A stretch of DNA of 46,485 bases, taken from contig JAQWJV010000042.1 in assembly GCA_029248185.1 (NCBI GenBank), positions 1-46,485 of the forward strand, read 5' to 3'. The notes under the pieces are model-generated. The model made no database searches, was not told the origin of the DNA, and saw nothing but the letters and a program-made list of their open reading frames with translations. This document shows positions 1-8,940 of this stretch, piece after piece. Within the stretch, counting starts at the first letter, position 1. Each line of letters opens with the position of its first letter. A program made the translations under genes and the position numbers. Origin of the DNA: Flavobacteriaceae bacterium. Lineage in GTDB: Bacteria > Bacteroidota > Bacteroidia > Flavobacteriales > Flavobacteriaceae.

Positions 1-618
1 GTGTGTCACCATAAGTAGGGTAAGTTTTTCCTTTATAAAATAGGCCTCTAACCATTCAATCATTTCCATGTCCAAATGATTGGTAGGCTCATCTAAAATT
101 AGAAGATCTGGCTTTTCCAATAAGGCAGAACACAAAGCCAAACGCTTTTTTTGTCCTCCAGAAAGGGCAGCTACTTTAAGTGTTAAATCCCCCAGTTTTA
201 GCTTACTCAACATCTGCTTGTATTGGGTTTCAAAATCCCATGCTTCCTGTTGATCCATCGCTTCAAATGCCTTTTGGTAGGCGTCAACATCTTCTGGATT
301 CAGTAAAGCTTTTTCATATTGCTCAATTACTTGAAGGGTTTTATTTCCAGAACCTAAAATAGTTTCTTCAACCGTCAAACCAGGATTTAACTCAGGCTCT
401 TGAGCCAAATAGGAAATATGAGTTCCTTTTCTATAATTCACTTCCCCTAGGTCAGGAGTATCTTGTCGTGCGATAATCTTTAATAAAGTTGTTTTACCGC
501 TACCATTTTTAGCAATTAAAGCTATTTTCTGCCCAATACTGATACCAAAGGATAGGGGTTCGAAAATGATTCGTTCGCCATAAGATTTTGAAATGCCTTC
601 TACCGAAAGTAGGTTCAT
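1..618 (-). CDS. ABC-F family ATPase, N-terminal part (runs off the left edge)
   Basis: Reading the minus strand from the ATG at 618 gives 206 codons with no stop before the window edge, so only the first ATPase domain is present. It has a Walker A motif AKNGSGKT (residues 36-43), an LSGGQ signature (152-156), and a Walker B LLILDEP followed by TNHLD (172-183). No membrane segment is visible, as expected for ABC-F proteins, which act on ribosomes (translation factors or antibiotic-protection proteins) rather than in transport. The Walker A begins with Ala where Gly is usual. Which ABC-F subfamily it belongs to cannot be decided without the linker and second domain. A small hairpin (GGAGTG/CACTCC, 657-673) lies in the spacer to prfB. 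Confidence 0.9.
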   Translation of the reverse strand, partial: MNLLSVEGISKSYGERIIFEPLSFGISIGQKIALIAKNGSGKTTLLKIIARQDTPDLGEVNYRKGTHISYLAQEPELNPGLTVEETILGSGNKTLQVIEQYEKALLNPEDVDAYQKAFEAMDQQEAWDFETQYKQMLSKLKLGDLTLKVAALSGGQKKRLALCSALLEKPDLLILDEPTNHLDMEMIEWLEAYFIKEKLTLLMVTH

Positions 619-776
619 AGATGTTTTTTATTTCGCATAAAAGTAAGGAAACTAAGGGAGTGTAAATCACTCCTCTCACAAATAACTACAAGATTAAATG
701 TCCTCATTTTAAAGGAGCTTAAAAAAATAGTACAATTCGATTATGAATTACTTATTTTTATCCTCAATTTAATACC

Positions 777-1878
777 ATGATCTCGAACGAACAACTCAAG
801 TCCTTAACGGTGCGTATCAGCGCTTTGAGGCGCTATCTTTGACATTGATGCCAAAGAAATAGAAATTAAAAACCAAGAAGAGCAAACGTTAGCTCCGGAT
901 TTTTGGAACAACGCCAAAGCAGCTGAAACGCATATGAAGCAACTGAGAACCCTCAAAAAGTGGGTCAGTGACTATGTGACGATCAAGCGAGGATGTGACG
1001 ATCTTGAAGTTTTAATGGAATTTGAAAAAACTGGCGATGCTGAAGCGGCAGAAGTAAATGCACAATATACAACCACTCTTGAACTTTTGGAAGCCCTAGA
1101 ATTCAAAAATATGCTTTCCGAGGAAGGTGATGACTTGAGTGCTGTACTTCAAATCACTGCCGGAGCAGGAGGAACAGAAAGTTGTGATTGGGCAGAAATG
1201 CTGATGCGCATGTACCTGATGTGGGGGGAAAAGCAGGGCTTTAAAATTAAAGAATTGAACCATCAAGCTGGAGATGTCGCTGGAATTAAAACGGTGACAT
1301 TAGAACTGGAAGGAGACTTTGCTTTTGGTTGGCTAAAAGGTGAAAATGGAGTCCACCGTTTGGTGCGCATCTCTCCTTTTGACAGTAATGCCAAACGTCA
1401 CACCTCATTTGCTTCTGTTTATGTTTACCCCCTTGTGGATGATAGCATAGAAGTTATAATAAGTCCTTCTGATTATACATGGGAAACCATGCGAGCGAGT
1501 GGCGCTGGAGGACAAAATGTAAATAAAGTTGAAACGGCTGTTCGACTGCGGCACCACCCGACTGGGATTATTATAGAAAACTCCGAAACCCGCTCCCAAT
1601 TAGAAAATAAAAACAAGGCCATGCAACTCTTACGTTCTCAATTATATGAAATTGAATTACAAAAGAAACTCTCGGCACGCGATGAAATTGAAGCTTCAAA
1701 AAAGAAAATTGAATGGGGCTCACAAATTAGAAATTACGTGATGCATCCCTATAAATTAGTAAAAGACGTCAGAACACAACATGAAGTGTCTGATGTTGAT
1801 GCAGTCATGAATGGGCAAATAGATCCCTTCTTAAAATCGTATTTAATGAGTGTCGGACAAAAAGAAGAAAACGAATGA
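777..1878 (+). CDS. prfB: Peptide chain release factor 2, made by +1 programmed frameshift
   Basis: RF2 releases the finished peptide at UGA and UAA codons. The gene is in two frames: ATG at 777 reads 21 codons to CTT (837-839), then an in-frame TGA at 840-842. Skipping T840 continues from GAC at 841 to the stop at 1876-1878, giving 366 residues, close to the 365 of E. coli RF2. The codon-recognition tripeptide SPF (about residues 199-201) marks it as RF2 rather than RF1, and the peptidyl-transferase motif GGQ is at about 244-246. A simple ORF call starting at the ATG at 934 would lose the first 52 residues. It overlaps the next gene by four bases (ATGA). Expression is probably autoregulated: scarce RF2 gives a longer pause at UGA and more frameshifting. 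Confidence 0.97.
827..843 (+). promoter_or_regulatory. prfB: Programmed +1 frameshift site of prfB
   Basis: The sequence GAGGCGCTATCTTTGAC contains the canonical slippery CTT-TGA-C heptamer of bacterial prfB genes. In E. coli a strong Shine-Dalgarno-like AGGGGG sits three bases upstream of CTT. Here the purine element is only GAGG, ending at 830, six bases from CTT. The frame switch itself is certain, because both flanking frames encode conserved RF2 sequence. How it is stimulated is inference. Confidence 0.93.
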
Positions 1879-2501
1879 AAACAACAAAACTTATTAAAAA
1901 CATCATCTTTGACTTAGGAGTTGTTCTTATTGATTGGAATCCTGCCTATGTTTATTTAGATGTCTTTGAAGGAGACCAAAAAAAAATGAAATGGTTTTTT
2001 GATGAAATCTGTACCATGGACTGGAATGAAAATCAAGATGCGGGTTATCCCCTTGCCCAAGCTACGGAAGATCGGGTTCAATTATTTCCAGAACATGAAG
2101 ACTTAATTCGAATGTATTATGATAGGTGGGAAGAAATGTTAGGGGAATCAATTTCAGGAACAGTCACTATTTTAAAAAAACTGATCGATAATCCAAACTA
2201 TCGAGTTATGGCATTAACCAACTGGAGTGCAGAAACATTTCCAGTAGCTTTAAAAAAGTTTGATTTTCTACATTGGTTTGAAGGCATTGTGGTTTCTGGA
2301 ACAGAAAAAACGAGAAAACCGTTTGCCGATATCTATCAAACAACCATAAATCGCTTTGATATAACACCAGAATCAACTGTTTTTATAGATGATAATTTAA
2401 GAAATATTAAAGGTGCTGAAACGTTGGGAATTAATGGAATTCAGTTTATAAACCCCCCTCAACTCGCAGCAGCTTTAGGCGCCTATGGCATAGAAGTTTA
2501 A
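1875..2501 (+). CDS. HAD-superfamily phosphatase, YihX-like
   Basis: A 208-residue haloacid dehalogenase-type hydrolase. Motif I is FDLGVVLID near residue 13, with the nucleophilic Asp; the usual second Asp is Gly, as in the YihX/epoxide-hydrolase-N-terminal branch. Motif II is LTNWS, the motif III Lys is in TRKPFADIY, and motif IV is VFIDDNLRN. A helical cap lies between motifs I and II. YihX dephosphorylates glucose-1-phosphate, but the substrate here is not visible from sequence. The start overlaps the prfB stop (ATGA), so the two are probably translationally coupled. Confidence 0.85.
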   Translation: MKTTKLIKNIIFDLGVVLIDWNPAYVYLDVFEGDQKKMKWFFDEICTMDWNENQDAGYPLAQATEDRVQLFPEHEDLIRMYYDRWEEMLGESISGTVTILKKLIDNPNYRVMALTNWSAETFPVALKKFDFLHWFEGIVVSGTEKTRKPFADIYQTTINRFDITPESTVFIDDNLRNIKGAETLGINGIQFINPPQLAAALGAYGIEV

Positions 2502-2513
2502 TACAAAGTTGAT

Positions 2514-3032
2514 ATGTCAATTAGCTTAGAAAGAATAGTGCTTTCTCAATTAAATGAATTGCATGACATTTCAATCCAAACATTTGAGGAAACCTTTGCC
2601 GATCAAAATACCTCAGAAAACATGCAGTGGTATTTTGAAAATACCATGAATATAGATTGTATTCGTAAGGAGCTGCTGCATCCAAATTCTGATTTTTTTT
2701 GGGCAACTCACCAAAACCAGACCGTTGGGTATTTAAAATTGAATTTTAATGACGCTCAGTCTGAAACGGTTTTAAACAATAGGGCTTTTGAAATTGAACG
2801 CATTTATATTAAAAAAGAATTTCAAGGGAATGGTTTTGGAAGTGAACTATTCAAACTTGCCCTCCAGATAGGAAGTGAAAAAGGATACAAAAAAATGTGG
2901 CTAGGCGTATGGGAACTCAATCATAAAGCACTTATTTTTTATAAGAAAAAAGGTCTAGTTCCTTTTGATCAACACATTTTTCAATTGGGCAATGATCCAC
3001 AAACGGATATTTTAATGCAGTTAGAATTTTAG
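2514..3032 (+). CDS. GNAT-family N-acetyltransferase
   Basis: A 172-residue single-domain GNAT protein. The acetyl-CoA pyrophosphate-binding loop is visible as EFQGNGFGSELFKLAL (about residues 101-116), after the beta strand IERIYIKK, and the C-terminal part has the usual AxxFYxKxG-like stretch (ALIFYKKKGL). The acceptor substrate cannot be told. It lies 12 bases after the HAD gene, so prfB-HAD-GNAT looks like one transcript. It converges on dnaB with a 12-base gap. Confidence 0.85.
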   Translation: MSISLERIVLSQLNELHDISIQTFEETFADQNTSENMQWYFENTMNIDCIRKELLHPNSDFFWATHQNQTVGYLKLNFNDAQSETVLNNRAFEIERIYIKKEFQGNGFGSELFKLALQIGSEKGYKKMWLGVWELNHKALIFYKKKGLVPFDQHIFQLGNDPQTDILMQLEF

Positions 3033-3044
3033 ATGAAAACGCTT

Positions 3045-4574
3045 TTAAAAAGGTGAATCATCATCCGTATCATTAAAGTCTCCAAAGGCAGCATCAGGAC
3101 TGGGAAGGTTTGAAGGATCGATTGCAGCATCGTTGGGATTCATCTTAGATTGAAATTCAAAAGGAGAATCAAAACTATCTAAATCTTCAAATTTACCGAG
3201 ATGACCGACAAACTTGAGTCGGATATTATCTAGTCCCCCATTTCGATGCTTAGCCACGATAAATTCTGCTTGTCCTTGAGAAGGGGTTCTTTCATCGTCA
3301 TCCCATTCAACAATATTATAATATTCTGGACGGTAAATAAAAGAAACAATATCGGCATCTTGCTCTATGGCTCCAGATTCCCTGAGATCAGAAAGCATGG
3401 GTCTTTTGGTACCTCCACGTGTTTCTACAGCACGAGATAGTTGGGAGAGTGCAATTACAGGAATATTTAATTCCTTGGCCAAAGCTTTTAAATTTCTAGA
3501 AATCGTGGAAATTTCTTGTTCTCTATTTCCGGTTTTTGAACTTGCTCCAGCGGTCATCAATTGAAGGTAATCGACCACAATTAGTTTGATTCCATGTTGA
3601 GAAGAGAGTCTTCGTGCTTTAGCTCTTAAATCAAAAATGGAAAGTGAGGGCGTATCGTCTATAAATAAGGGTGCTTTTTCAAGGTCTGTAACTTTTACAT
3701 TTAATTGTTGCCACTCATGATCCGCCAATTTACCAGTACGTAATTTCTCGGAGGACAAACCTGTTTCTGAAGAAATTAATCGAGTAATTAATTGAACGGA
3801 AGACATCTCTAAAGAAAAAAAAGCCACAGGAATTTGTTTTCCTACTGCAATATTTCGAGCCATAGATAATGTCAAAGCGGTCTTACCCATCCCAGGGCGT
3901 GCCGCAATAATAATTAAATCACTGGGTTGCCATCCAGAAGTCAGTTTGTCTAATTTTTCAAATCCAGTACTTACTCCGCTGAGCCCATCACGTTTAGAAA
4001 TTTCTTCAATTTTCTTTTTTGCCTCCATCACGAGGTTTTGTGCTGTTTCTGAGGATTTTTTAATGTTCCCCTGAGTGACATCATATAATTTTGACTCGGC
4101 TTCATCCAATAAATCAAATACATCGGTCGATTCTTTGTAAGCACTTTCAATGATTTCGTTGGATATTTTGATTAGGCTACGCTGAATGAATTTTTGTAGG
4201 ATAATTCGGGCATGAAATTCAATATGGGCTGAAGAGGCAACACGTTGGGAAAGTTGAACCAAATAAAACTCTCCTCCTACTGACTCTAATTTTCCTTTTT
4301 TCCTCAGCTCGGAAGAAACCGTCAACAAATCAATGGGCTGAGAGTCTTGAAACAACTGATAAATCGCTTCAAAAATAAGTTGGTGAGCTGTTTTGTAAAA
4401 AGCATCGGCTTGTAAAATATCAATAACCTCATCGACTCCTTTTTTGTCAATCAACATTGCTCCCAACACCGCTTCTTCAAGCTCCAGGGCCTGAGGTGGA
4501 ATCTTACCCTGCTGCAAATTAATTACCGCTGGATTGGGTGTTTTTATATAATCAAGAGACTGCTTTTTTTCCAT
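3045..4574 (-). CDS. dnaB: Replicative DNA helicase DnaB
   Basis: A hexameric 5'-to-3' helicase that unwinds DNA at the replication fork. The 509-residue protein has the N-terminal primase-interacting helical domain (about 25-130), a linker, and a RecA-like helicase domain. Walker A is ARPGMGKT (225-232), Walker B is IKLIVVDYLQLM, and the DnaB motifs LSQLSRAVE and LSDLRESGAIEQDAD follow. The acidic C-terminal tail is typical of Bacteroidota. No intein interrupts the gene. The start at 4574 gives MEKKQSLDYIK. Confidence 0.97.
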   Translation of the reverse strand: MEKKQSLDYIKTPNPAVINLQQGKIPPQALELEEAVLGAMLIDKKGVDEVIDILQADAFYKTAHQLIFEAIYQLFQDSQPIDLLTVSSELRKKGKLESVGGEFYLVQLSQRVASSAHIEFHARIILQKFIQRSLIKISNEIIESAYKESTDVFDLLDEAESKLYDVTQGNIKKSSETAQNLVMEAKKKIEEISKRDGLSGVSTGFEKLDKLTSGWQPSDLIIIAARPGMGKTALTLSMARNIAVGKQIPVAFFSLEMSSVQLITRLISSETGLSSEKLRTGKLADHEWQQLNVKVTDLEKAPLFIDDTPSLSIFDLRAKARRLSSQHGIKLIVVDYLQLMTAGASSKTGNREQEISTISRNLKALAKELNIPVIALSQLSRAVETRGGTKRPMLSDLRESGAIEQDADIVSFIYRPEYYNIVEWDDDERTPSQGQAEFIVAKHRNGGLDNIRLKFVGHLGKFEDLDSFDSPFEFQSKMNPNDAAIDPSNLPSPDAAFGDFNDTDDDSPF

Positions 4575-4691
4575 GGGTCTAAAGTACTGGTATTTCTAAT
4601 ATAGCTTCAAGAATATGACAACAGAATGTCCCCTATCTTTGAAGAATCGTTTGTTTATAAGTCGAAAAAAATGTTAATAAGCTAAAATAAT

Positions 4692-5645
4692 TTAGCTATT
4701 AAAGTTTCCCATGGCAAGAAACTTCTCACGACGAGAATTCACACGCTCCTCTGGTGCTTCTTTTTGGAGTTTCTTGAATGCGCTAAGTAGTTCTTTTCGC
4801 ACGGTTTTGAAGGTTTCATCACGATCAAAATGTGCACCTCCTAGGGGTTCCTTAATAATTTTATCAATCAATTTGTTCTTTAGCATGTCTTTGGAAGTGA
4901 GTTTTAAAGCTTCTGCAGCCTCTTCTTTATGCTCCCAGCTTCGCCACAAAATAGAAGAACATGATTCAGGAGAAATGACAGAATACCATGTGTTTTCAAG
5001 CATAAAGACCTTGTCTCCTACTCCAATTCCCAATGCACCTCCTGAGGCTCCTTCACCAATAATTACGACAATGATAGGAACGGAGATGGACATCATTTCA
5101 AATATGTTTCGAGCAATCGCTTCTCCTTGTCCTCGTTCCTCAGCTTCTAATCCTGGGAATGCGCCCGGGGTATCGACAAAAGTAATGATGGGTACCCCAA
5201 ATTTATCTGCTGATTTCATCAATCGCAAAGCCTTGCGGTATCCTTCATGGTTTGCCATTCCAAAATTTCGATACTGGCGCGTTTTAGTGTTATACCCTTT
5301 TTGAGTACCGATGAACATGAATGATTGATCCTCAATTTTACCTAATCCCCCAATCATTGCTTTGTCATCCATGACATTTCTATCTCCATGGAGTTCCAAA
5401 AAAGTATCACCACAAAGCGCTTTGATATAATCTAAAGTAAAGGGCCTTGAAGGGTGTCGAGAGAGCTGAACGCGTTGCCAAGCAGTAAGATTTCCATAAA
5501 TCTCTTTTTTTGCTTTCTCTAGTTTTTTTTCAATTTGACCACAAGTCTCAGTGACATCAATTTCACTTTCTGTTCCAATCAATTTGCATTTCTCAAGTTG
5601 ATCGTGTAATTCTTGTATCGGTGATTCAAATTCTAAATATTCCAT
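4692..5645 (-). CDS. accA: Acetyl-CoA carboxylase carboxyltransferase alpha subunit
   Basis: AccA transfers the carboxyl group from carboxybiotin to acetyl-CoA with AccD, the committed step of fatty acid synthesis. The 317-residue length matches the family. Conserved stretches are [12 protein letters not shown], the ELHGDR segment, [10 protein letters not shown], and the oxyanion-forming [15 protein letters not shown]. It starts 38 bases after the EamA gene and is probably cotranscribed with tgt-lptG-eamA. A 7-bp inverted repeat (4680-4697) spans its stop codon and is followed on the minus strand by a T-rich stretch, possibly a weak terminator. Confidence 0.96.
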   Translation of the reverse strand: MEYLEFESPIQELHDQLEKCKLIGTESEIDVTETCGQIEKKLEKAKKEIYGNLTAWQRVQLSRHPSRPFTLDYIKALCGDTFLELHGDRNVMDDKAMIGGLGKIEDQSFMFIGTQKGYNTKTRQYRNFGMANHEGYRKALRLMKSADKFGVPIITFVDTPGAFPGLEAEERGQGEAIARNIFEMMSISVPIIVVIIGEGASGGALGIGVGDKVFMLENTWYSVISPESCSSILWRSWEHKEEAAEALKLTSKDMLKNKLIDKIIKEPLGGAHFDRDETFKTVRKELLSAFKKLQKEAPEERVNSRREKFLAMGNFNS

Positions 5646-5683
5646 ATAAAATTATCTGAGACAAATTTAAAAATTCTTTAGTA

Positions 5684-6580
5684 TTAGGTTCCATTTTTTA
5701 AACCTTCTTTCTTATGTTTATAAATTCCATTAACCAAAATACTCCCCAAAACAATCAAAAAACCAATGTAAAAATCTGTGCTCATATACTCTCGCTCATT
5801 CCATATCGCAAGGGATAACAGAATTCCGTATATGGGCTCTAAATTGATGATCATCATGATGGTAAAGGCAGATAAATGTTTCATTACTTTTATAGAAACG
5901 TTAAACGCATAGGAGGTACAAAGCCAAGCCAAAATTAAAATCCACATCCAATCGTAGCCCTGGAAAGCAAAATCATTCCATGAATAATTGCCAGATAACA
6001 AAACGTAAACACCTACTAACAGTGTTCCCACTAAAAGCTCGTAAAAAGAAAGTGTGATCGGCAATGCTTTTTTAACCATTTGATTATTTAAGATGGTGAA
6101 AAGCGAAGAGAGAAATGCAGAAAGTAAGGCAATTAAAATAGCATAAAAATGTTCAAATTCTGCATTGAATATCATTCCCACTCCGATGGCTGTTATCCCG
6201 CCAAATACAATTTCATAGAGTAAGATTTTCCTTTTAATTAACAACGGTTCCAACATGGATGTTATCAATGCTCCCGTGGCCATCATACTAAGAGTCAAAG
6301 ACACACCTGCAATCTTTATTGCATAAAAAAAAGTTACCCAATGAATTGCTATGATAACTCCCCCCAAACAAACTTTTCCCCACATTTCACTTGAGAGAAG
6401 AAAATAACTCGGTTTGTAAAGTGCAAAGTAAAAAGCCAAGCCTAAAGAAGCTAAGCCCATTCTATAGACAACTAAAGGTATAGCATCCAAAGAAATCAAG
6501 GCACCTAAGACCGATGAAAATCCAAAAATAACCACAACAAAGTGGAATAGGATAAGGCTTTTTGATCTATCGCTTTGCAT
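5684..6580 (-). CDS. EamA/DMT-family membrane transporter
   Basis: An inner-membrane protein of about 298 residues with roughly ten hydrophobic segments in two repeats, the drug/metabolite transporter (EamA) layout. Typical features are the pairs LVVYRMGLASLGLAFYFAL early and SAFTIMMIINLEPIYGILLSLAIWNE in the second repeat. The substrate is unknown. I place the start at the ATG at 6580 (MQSDRSKSL), giving a 14-base overlap with lptG. A start at 6610 is possible but adds a hydrophobic stretch read inside lptG. Confidence 0.87.
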   Translation of the reverse strand: MQSDRSKSLILFHFVVVIFGFSSVLGALISLDAIPLVVYRMGLASLGLAFYFALYKPSYFLLSSEMWGKVCLGGVIIAIHWVTFFYAIKIAGVSLTLSMMATGALITSMLEPLLIKRKILLYEIVFGGITAIGVGMIFNAEFEHFYAILIALLSAFLSSLFTILNNQMVKKALPITLSFYELLVGTLLVGVYVLLSGNYSWNDFAFQGYDWMWILILAWLCTSYAFNVSIKVMKHLSAFTIMMIINLEPIYGILLSLAIWNEREYMSTDFYIGFLIVLGSILVNGIYKHKKEGLKNGT

Positions 6581-7640
6581 GTCGAAGTAAAAAGAAAGCC
6601 AAAACACCAAACAAAACTAAAGGAAGCCAAGCTGCAACAACAGGCGGAAAAGTTGATTTATTAACCATCACACCAAAGATCTTGTCAAAAAAGATGAAAA
6701 GAAAACCCAAACTAATCCCAAAGGCTAGGTTAACTCCCATGCCTCCTCTTCGCTTAAAGGAAGAAACAGCTACGGCAATAATCGTCAGGATGAAAGCAGA
6801 GATAGGTATACTCCAACGTTTATGTCGAACCAATAGGTGATTATTAATCAGCATAGAGCCCCGCTCCTTTTCGTCTTCAATAAACTGATTAAGCTCTGAA
6901 AAAGTAAGTGTTTCAGCAAGGTAATTTACTGGTGCCAAATCTTCAATTTCAAAATCGAAAAGGGTATCTTTTCTTGCAGCACTCTCATAGCGTTCGGAAT
7001 CTTTTAAAAAGGTGCGTTTGGTGTAATTTGACAATCGAAAAACACTGTCTTTTTCAATCCACCTTATTCGGTTGGACTTAATTTTGAACTTGAGTTCATT
7101 TCCGTCAAAATGTTCTAAGGTAAAATTGGTAGCCCGTTTTCGTATAGGATCATAATTGTTAACATAAATGAATTCATCATCATTGATCTGCTGAAAAACT
7201 TTAGCTGTATTTCTTGCTTCTTTTTTAAGAATGTACTTGTATCGAAAGTCATTAAATCCCAAGTTGGATTTTGGAACAATAAACATTCCTGCAAAAAAGG
7301 CGAAAATAGCTATAAAAGTTGCTGCTAAAAGAAAAGGTTTTAAATATCTGAAAAAAGATATTCCAGAACTTAAAATGGCAATCACTTCTGTATTATTGGC
7401 TAGTTTAGAGGTAAACCATATAACAGAGAGAAATAAAAAGATAGGGAAGAGTAAATTGGCAAAATACCATGTAAAGTCAATATAATAGGCTGTAATGGCT
7501 GAGAAGGGAACTTCTTTCTCTTTAAACTTATCGATTTTTTCGGCTACATCTACCATGATTCCAATTGGAATGAACAGTAAAATCATAACTGCAAAAGTGC
7601 CTATGTAGCGCTTAATTATATAAAAATCAATGAGTTTCAT
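6567..7640 (-). CDS. lptG: LptF/LptG-family LPS export permease (YjgP/YjgQ)
   Basis: An inner-membrane permease of the Lpt machine that hands lipopolysaccharide to the periplasmic bridge. From the ATG at 7640 it has 357 residues: one N-terminal helix, a loop, two helices (about 50-120), a periplasmic beta-jellyroll domain (about 130-265), and three C-terminal helices ending in a basic tail. This matches the family. The upstream in-frame start at 7691 lies inside tgt and is unlikely. The gene starts one base after the tgt stop and overlaps the EamA gene by 14 bases. Whether it is LptF or LptG is not certain. Confidence 0.88.
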   Translation of the reverse strand: MKLIDFYIIKRYIGTFAVMILLFIPIGIMVDVAEKIDKFKEKEVPFSAITAYYIDFTWYFANLLFPIFLFLSVIWFTSKLANNTEVIAILSSGISFFRYLKPFLLAATFIAIFAFFAGMFIVPKSNLGFNDFRYKYILKKEARNTAKVFQQINDDEFIYVNNYDPIRKRATNFTLEHFDGNELKFKIKSNRIRWIEKDSVFRLSNYTKRTFLKDSERYESAARKDTLFDFEIEDLAPVNYLAETLTFSELNQFIEDEKERGSMLINNHLLVRHKRWSIPISAFILTIIAVAVSSFKRRGGMGVNLAFGISLGFLFIFFDKIFGVMVNKSTFPPVVAAWLPLVLFGVLAFFLLRHAKR

Positions 7641-7641
7641 C

Positions 7642-8772
7642 TTATAATCTAGGTTCCATTTGACGCACCATTTTGGTTTTCCAAGCCCCAAAAGTTCCTG
7701 CTAAGATATGTTTTCTCGCTTCACGAACCAACCAAAGATAAAAACTCAAATTATGCAAGGTGGCTATTTGTTTTCCAAGCATTTCATTGACTGTAAAAAG
7801 ATGTCTCAGGTAGGCTTTGCTGTAATCTGTATCGACATAACAATAGGCAGCAGGGTCTATAGGGGAAAAATCATTTTCCCATTTTTTATTTTTAATATTG
7901 ATGGTTCCTTCGGCAGTGAACAACATCCCATTTCTAGCATTACGTGTGGGCAACACACAATCAAACATATCTACCCCTAAAGCAATATTTTCAAGAAGAT
8001 TAATCGGAGTTCCCACACCCATGAGATAACGTGGTTTTTCTTTAGATAAGACTGCACAAACTTCACTGGTCATTGCATACATTTCCTCCGCAGGCTCTCC
8101 TACTGACAAACCGCCAATCGCATTTGCAGGGAGGTCTTGTGCTGCAATGAATTCAGCAGAAATTTTTCTTAAATCAGGATAAGTACTTCCTTGTACTATT
8201 GGGAATAGAGTCTGCTGGTAATCATATTGCATGGGAAGAGATCGATCCGATTCAATACATCGAGTTAACCAACGGTGAGTCCGTTCCATAGAGTTTTTCG
8301 CATAACGATAATCACAAGGGTAGGGCGTGCATTCATCAAAAGCCATAATAATATCTGCACCTATAGAACGCTGAATTTCAATGGCACTTTCGGGAGTAAA
8401 AACATGATATGATCCATCGATATGGGATTTGAACTTCACCCCTTCTTCTTTTATTTTTCTATTAGCAGACAAAGAATACACCTGATATCCTCCAGAATCT
8501 GTTAGAATCGGATGGTCCCATCCCATGAATTTGTGTAAGCCGCCAGCTTCCTCCAATATTTTAGTTCCGGGACGCAAATACAAATGATAAGTATTACCCA
8601 AAATGATATCCGGTTTAATATCATTTTTCAGTTCCCGCTGGTGGACTCCCTTTACAGTAGCGGCTGTTCCAACAGGCATGAATATGGGCGTTTCTATGGT
8701 GCCATGATCTGTAGTTAGTGTTGCTGCGCGAGCTTCTGTACTAGGATCGTTTGCTAAAAGTGTAAATTTCAT
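7642..8772 (-). CDS. tgt: tRNA-guanine transglycosylase
   Basis: Tgt exchanges guanine 34 of GUN-anticodon tRNAs for a queuosine precursor. It is a TIM barrel; the active-site segments LTDSGGYQV, IMAFDECTPYP and MFDCVLPTRNARNG are all present. The start at 8772 gives 376 residues, matching the E. coli length of 375; the TTG at 8781 lies inside the promoter box and is not a start. The C-terminal zinc site is altered. Where E. coli has ECDCYTC, this protein reads AAYCYVD, so two of three Cys ligands are missing, although the His in TLHNL remains. Genes downstream are lptG and the EamA transporter. Confidence 0.95.
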   Translation of the reverse strand: MKFTLLANDPSTEARAATLTTDHGTIETPIFMPVGTAATVKGVHQRELKNDIKPDIILGNTYHLYLRPGTKILEEAGGLHKFMGWDHPILTDSGGYQVYSLSANRKIKEEGVKFKSHIDGSYHVFTPESAIEIQRSIGADIIMAFDECTPYPCDYRYAKNSMERTHRWLTRCIESDRSLPMQYDYQQTLFPIVQGSTYPDLRKISAEFIAAQDLPANAIGGLSVGEPAEEMYAMTSEVCAVLSKEKPRYLMGVGTPINLLENIALGVDMFDCVLPTRNARNGMLFTAEGTINIKNKKWENDFSPIDPAAYCYVDTDYSKAYLRHLFTVNEMLGKQIATLHNLSFYLWLVREARKHILAGTFGAWKTKMVRQMEPRL

Positions 8773-8778
8773 TGTAGG

Positions 8779-8786
8779 CAAAGATA
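8779..8786 (-). promoter_or_regulatory. Bacteroidota -7 promoter box for tgt (TATCTTTG)
   Basis: TATCTTTG followed by C matches the TAnnTTTG consensus of the Bacteroidota primary sigma factor. It ends six bases before the tgt ATG, so the transcript would be nearly leaderless. I see no matching -33 TTTG. Confidence 0.6.
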
Positions 8787-8940
8787 GTGTTCTAGAAAGA
8801 CCTTTGACTCATAAAAAAATGGTTTTTAAAAGATTGATTCATTCAAGTTTTTGACATTAAATGGCATATCGGTATAATGAGTCCTAAATCAGAACCTTAT
8901 AAAGTCAATAAGAATTATAGCTACTAATTTGCATTATACT

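Noticed and set aside
934-1878. prfB starting at the ATG at 934
   Set aside because: It would drop 52 conserved N-terminal residues that are recovered by the frameshift at 839-841.
3045-4574. Intein in dnaB
   Set aside because: The helicase motifs are continuous and the length is normal.
4634-4641. TATCTTTG promoter box on the plus strand between dnaB and accA
   Set aside because: Both flanking genes are on the minus strand and no plus-strand gene follows; likely chance.
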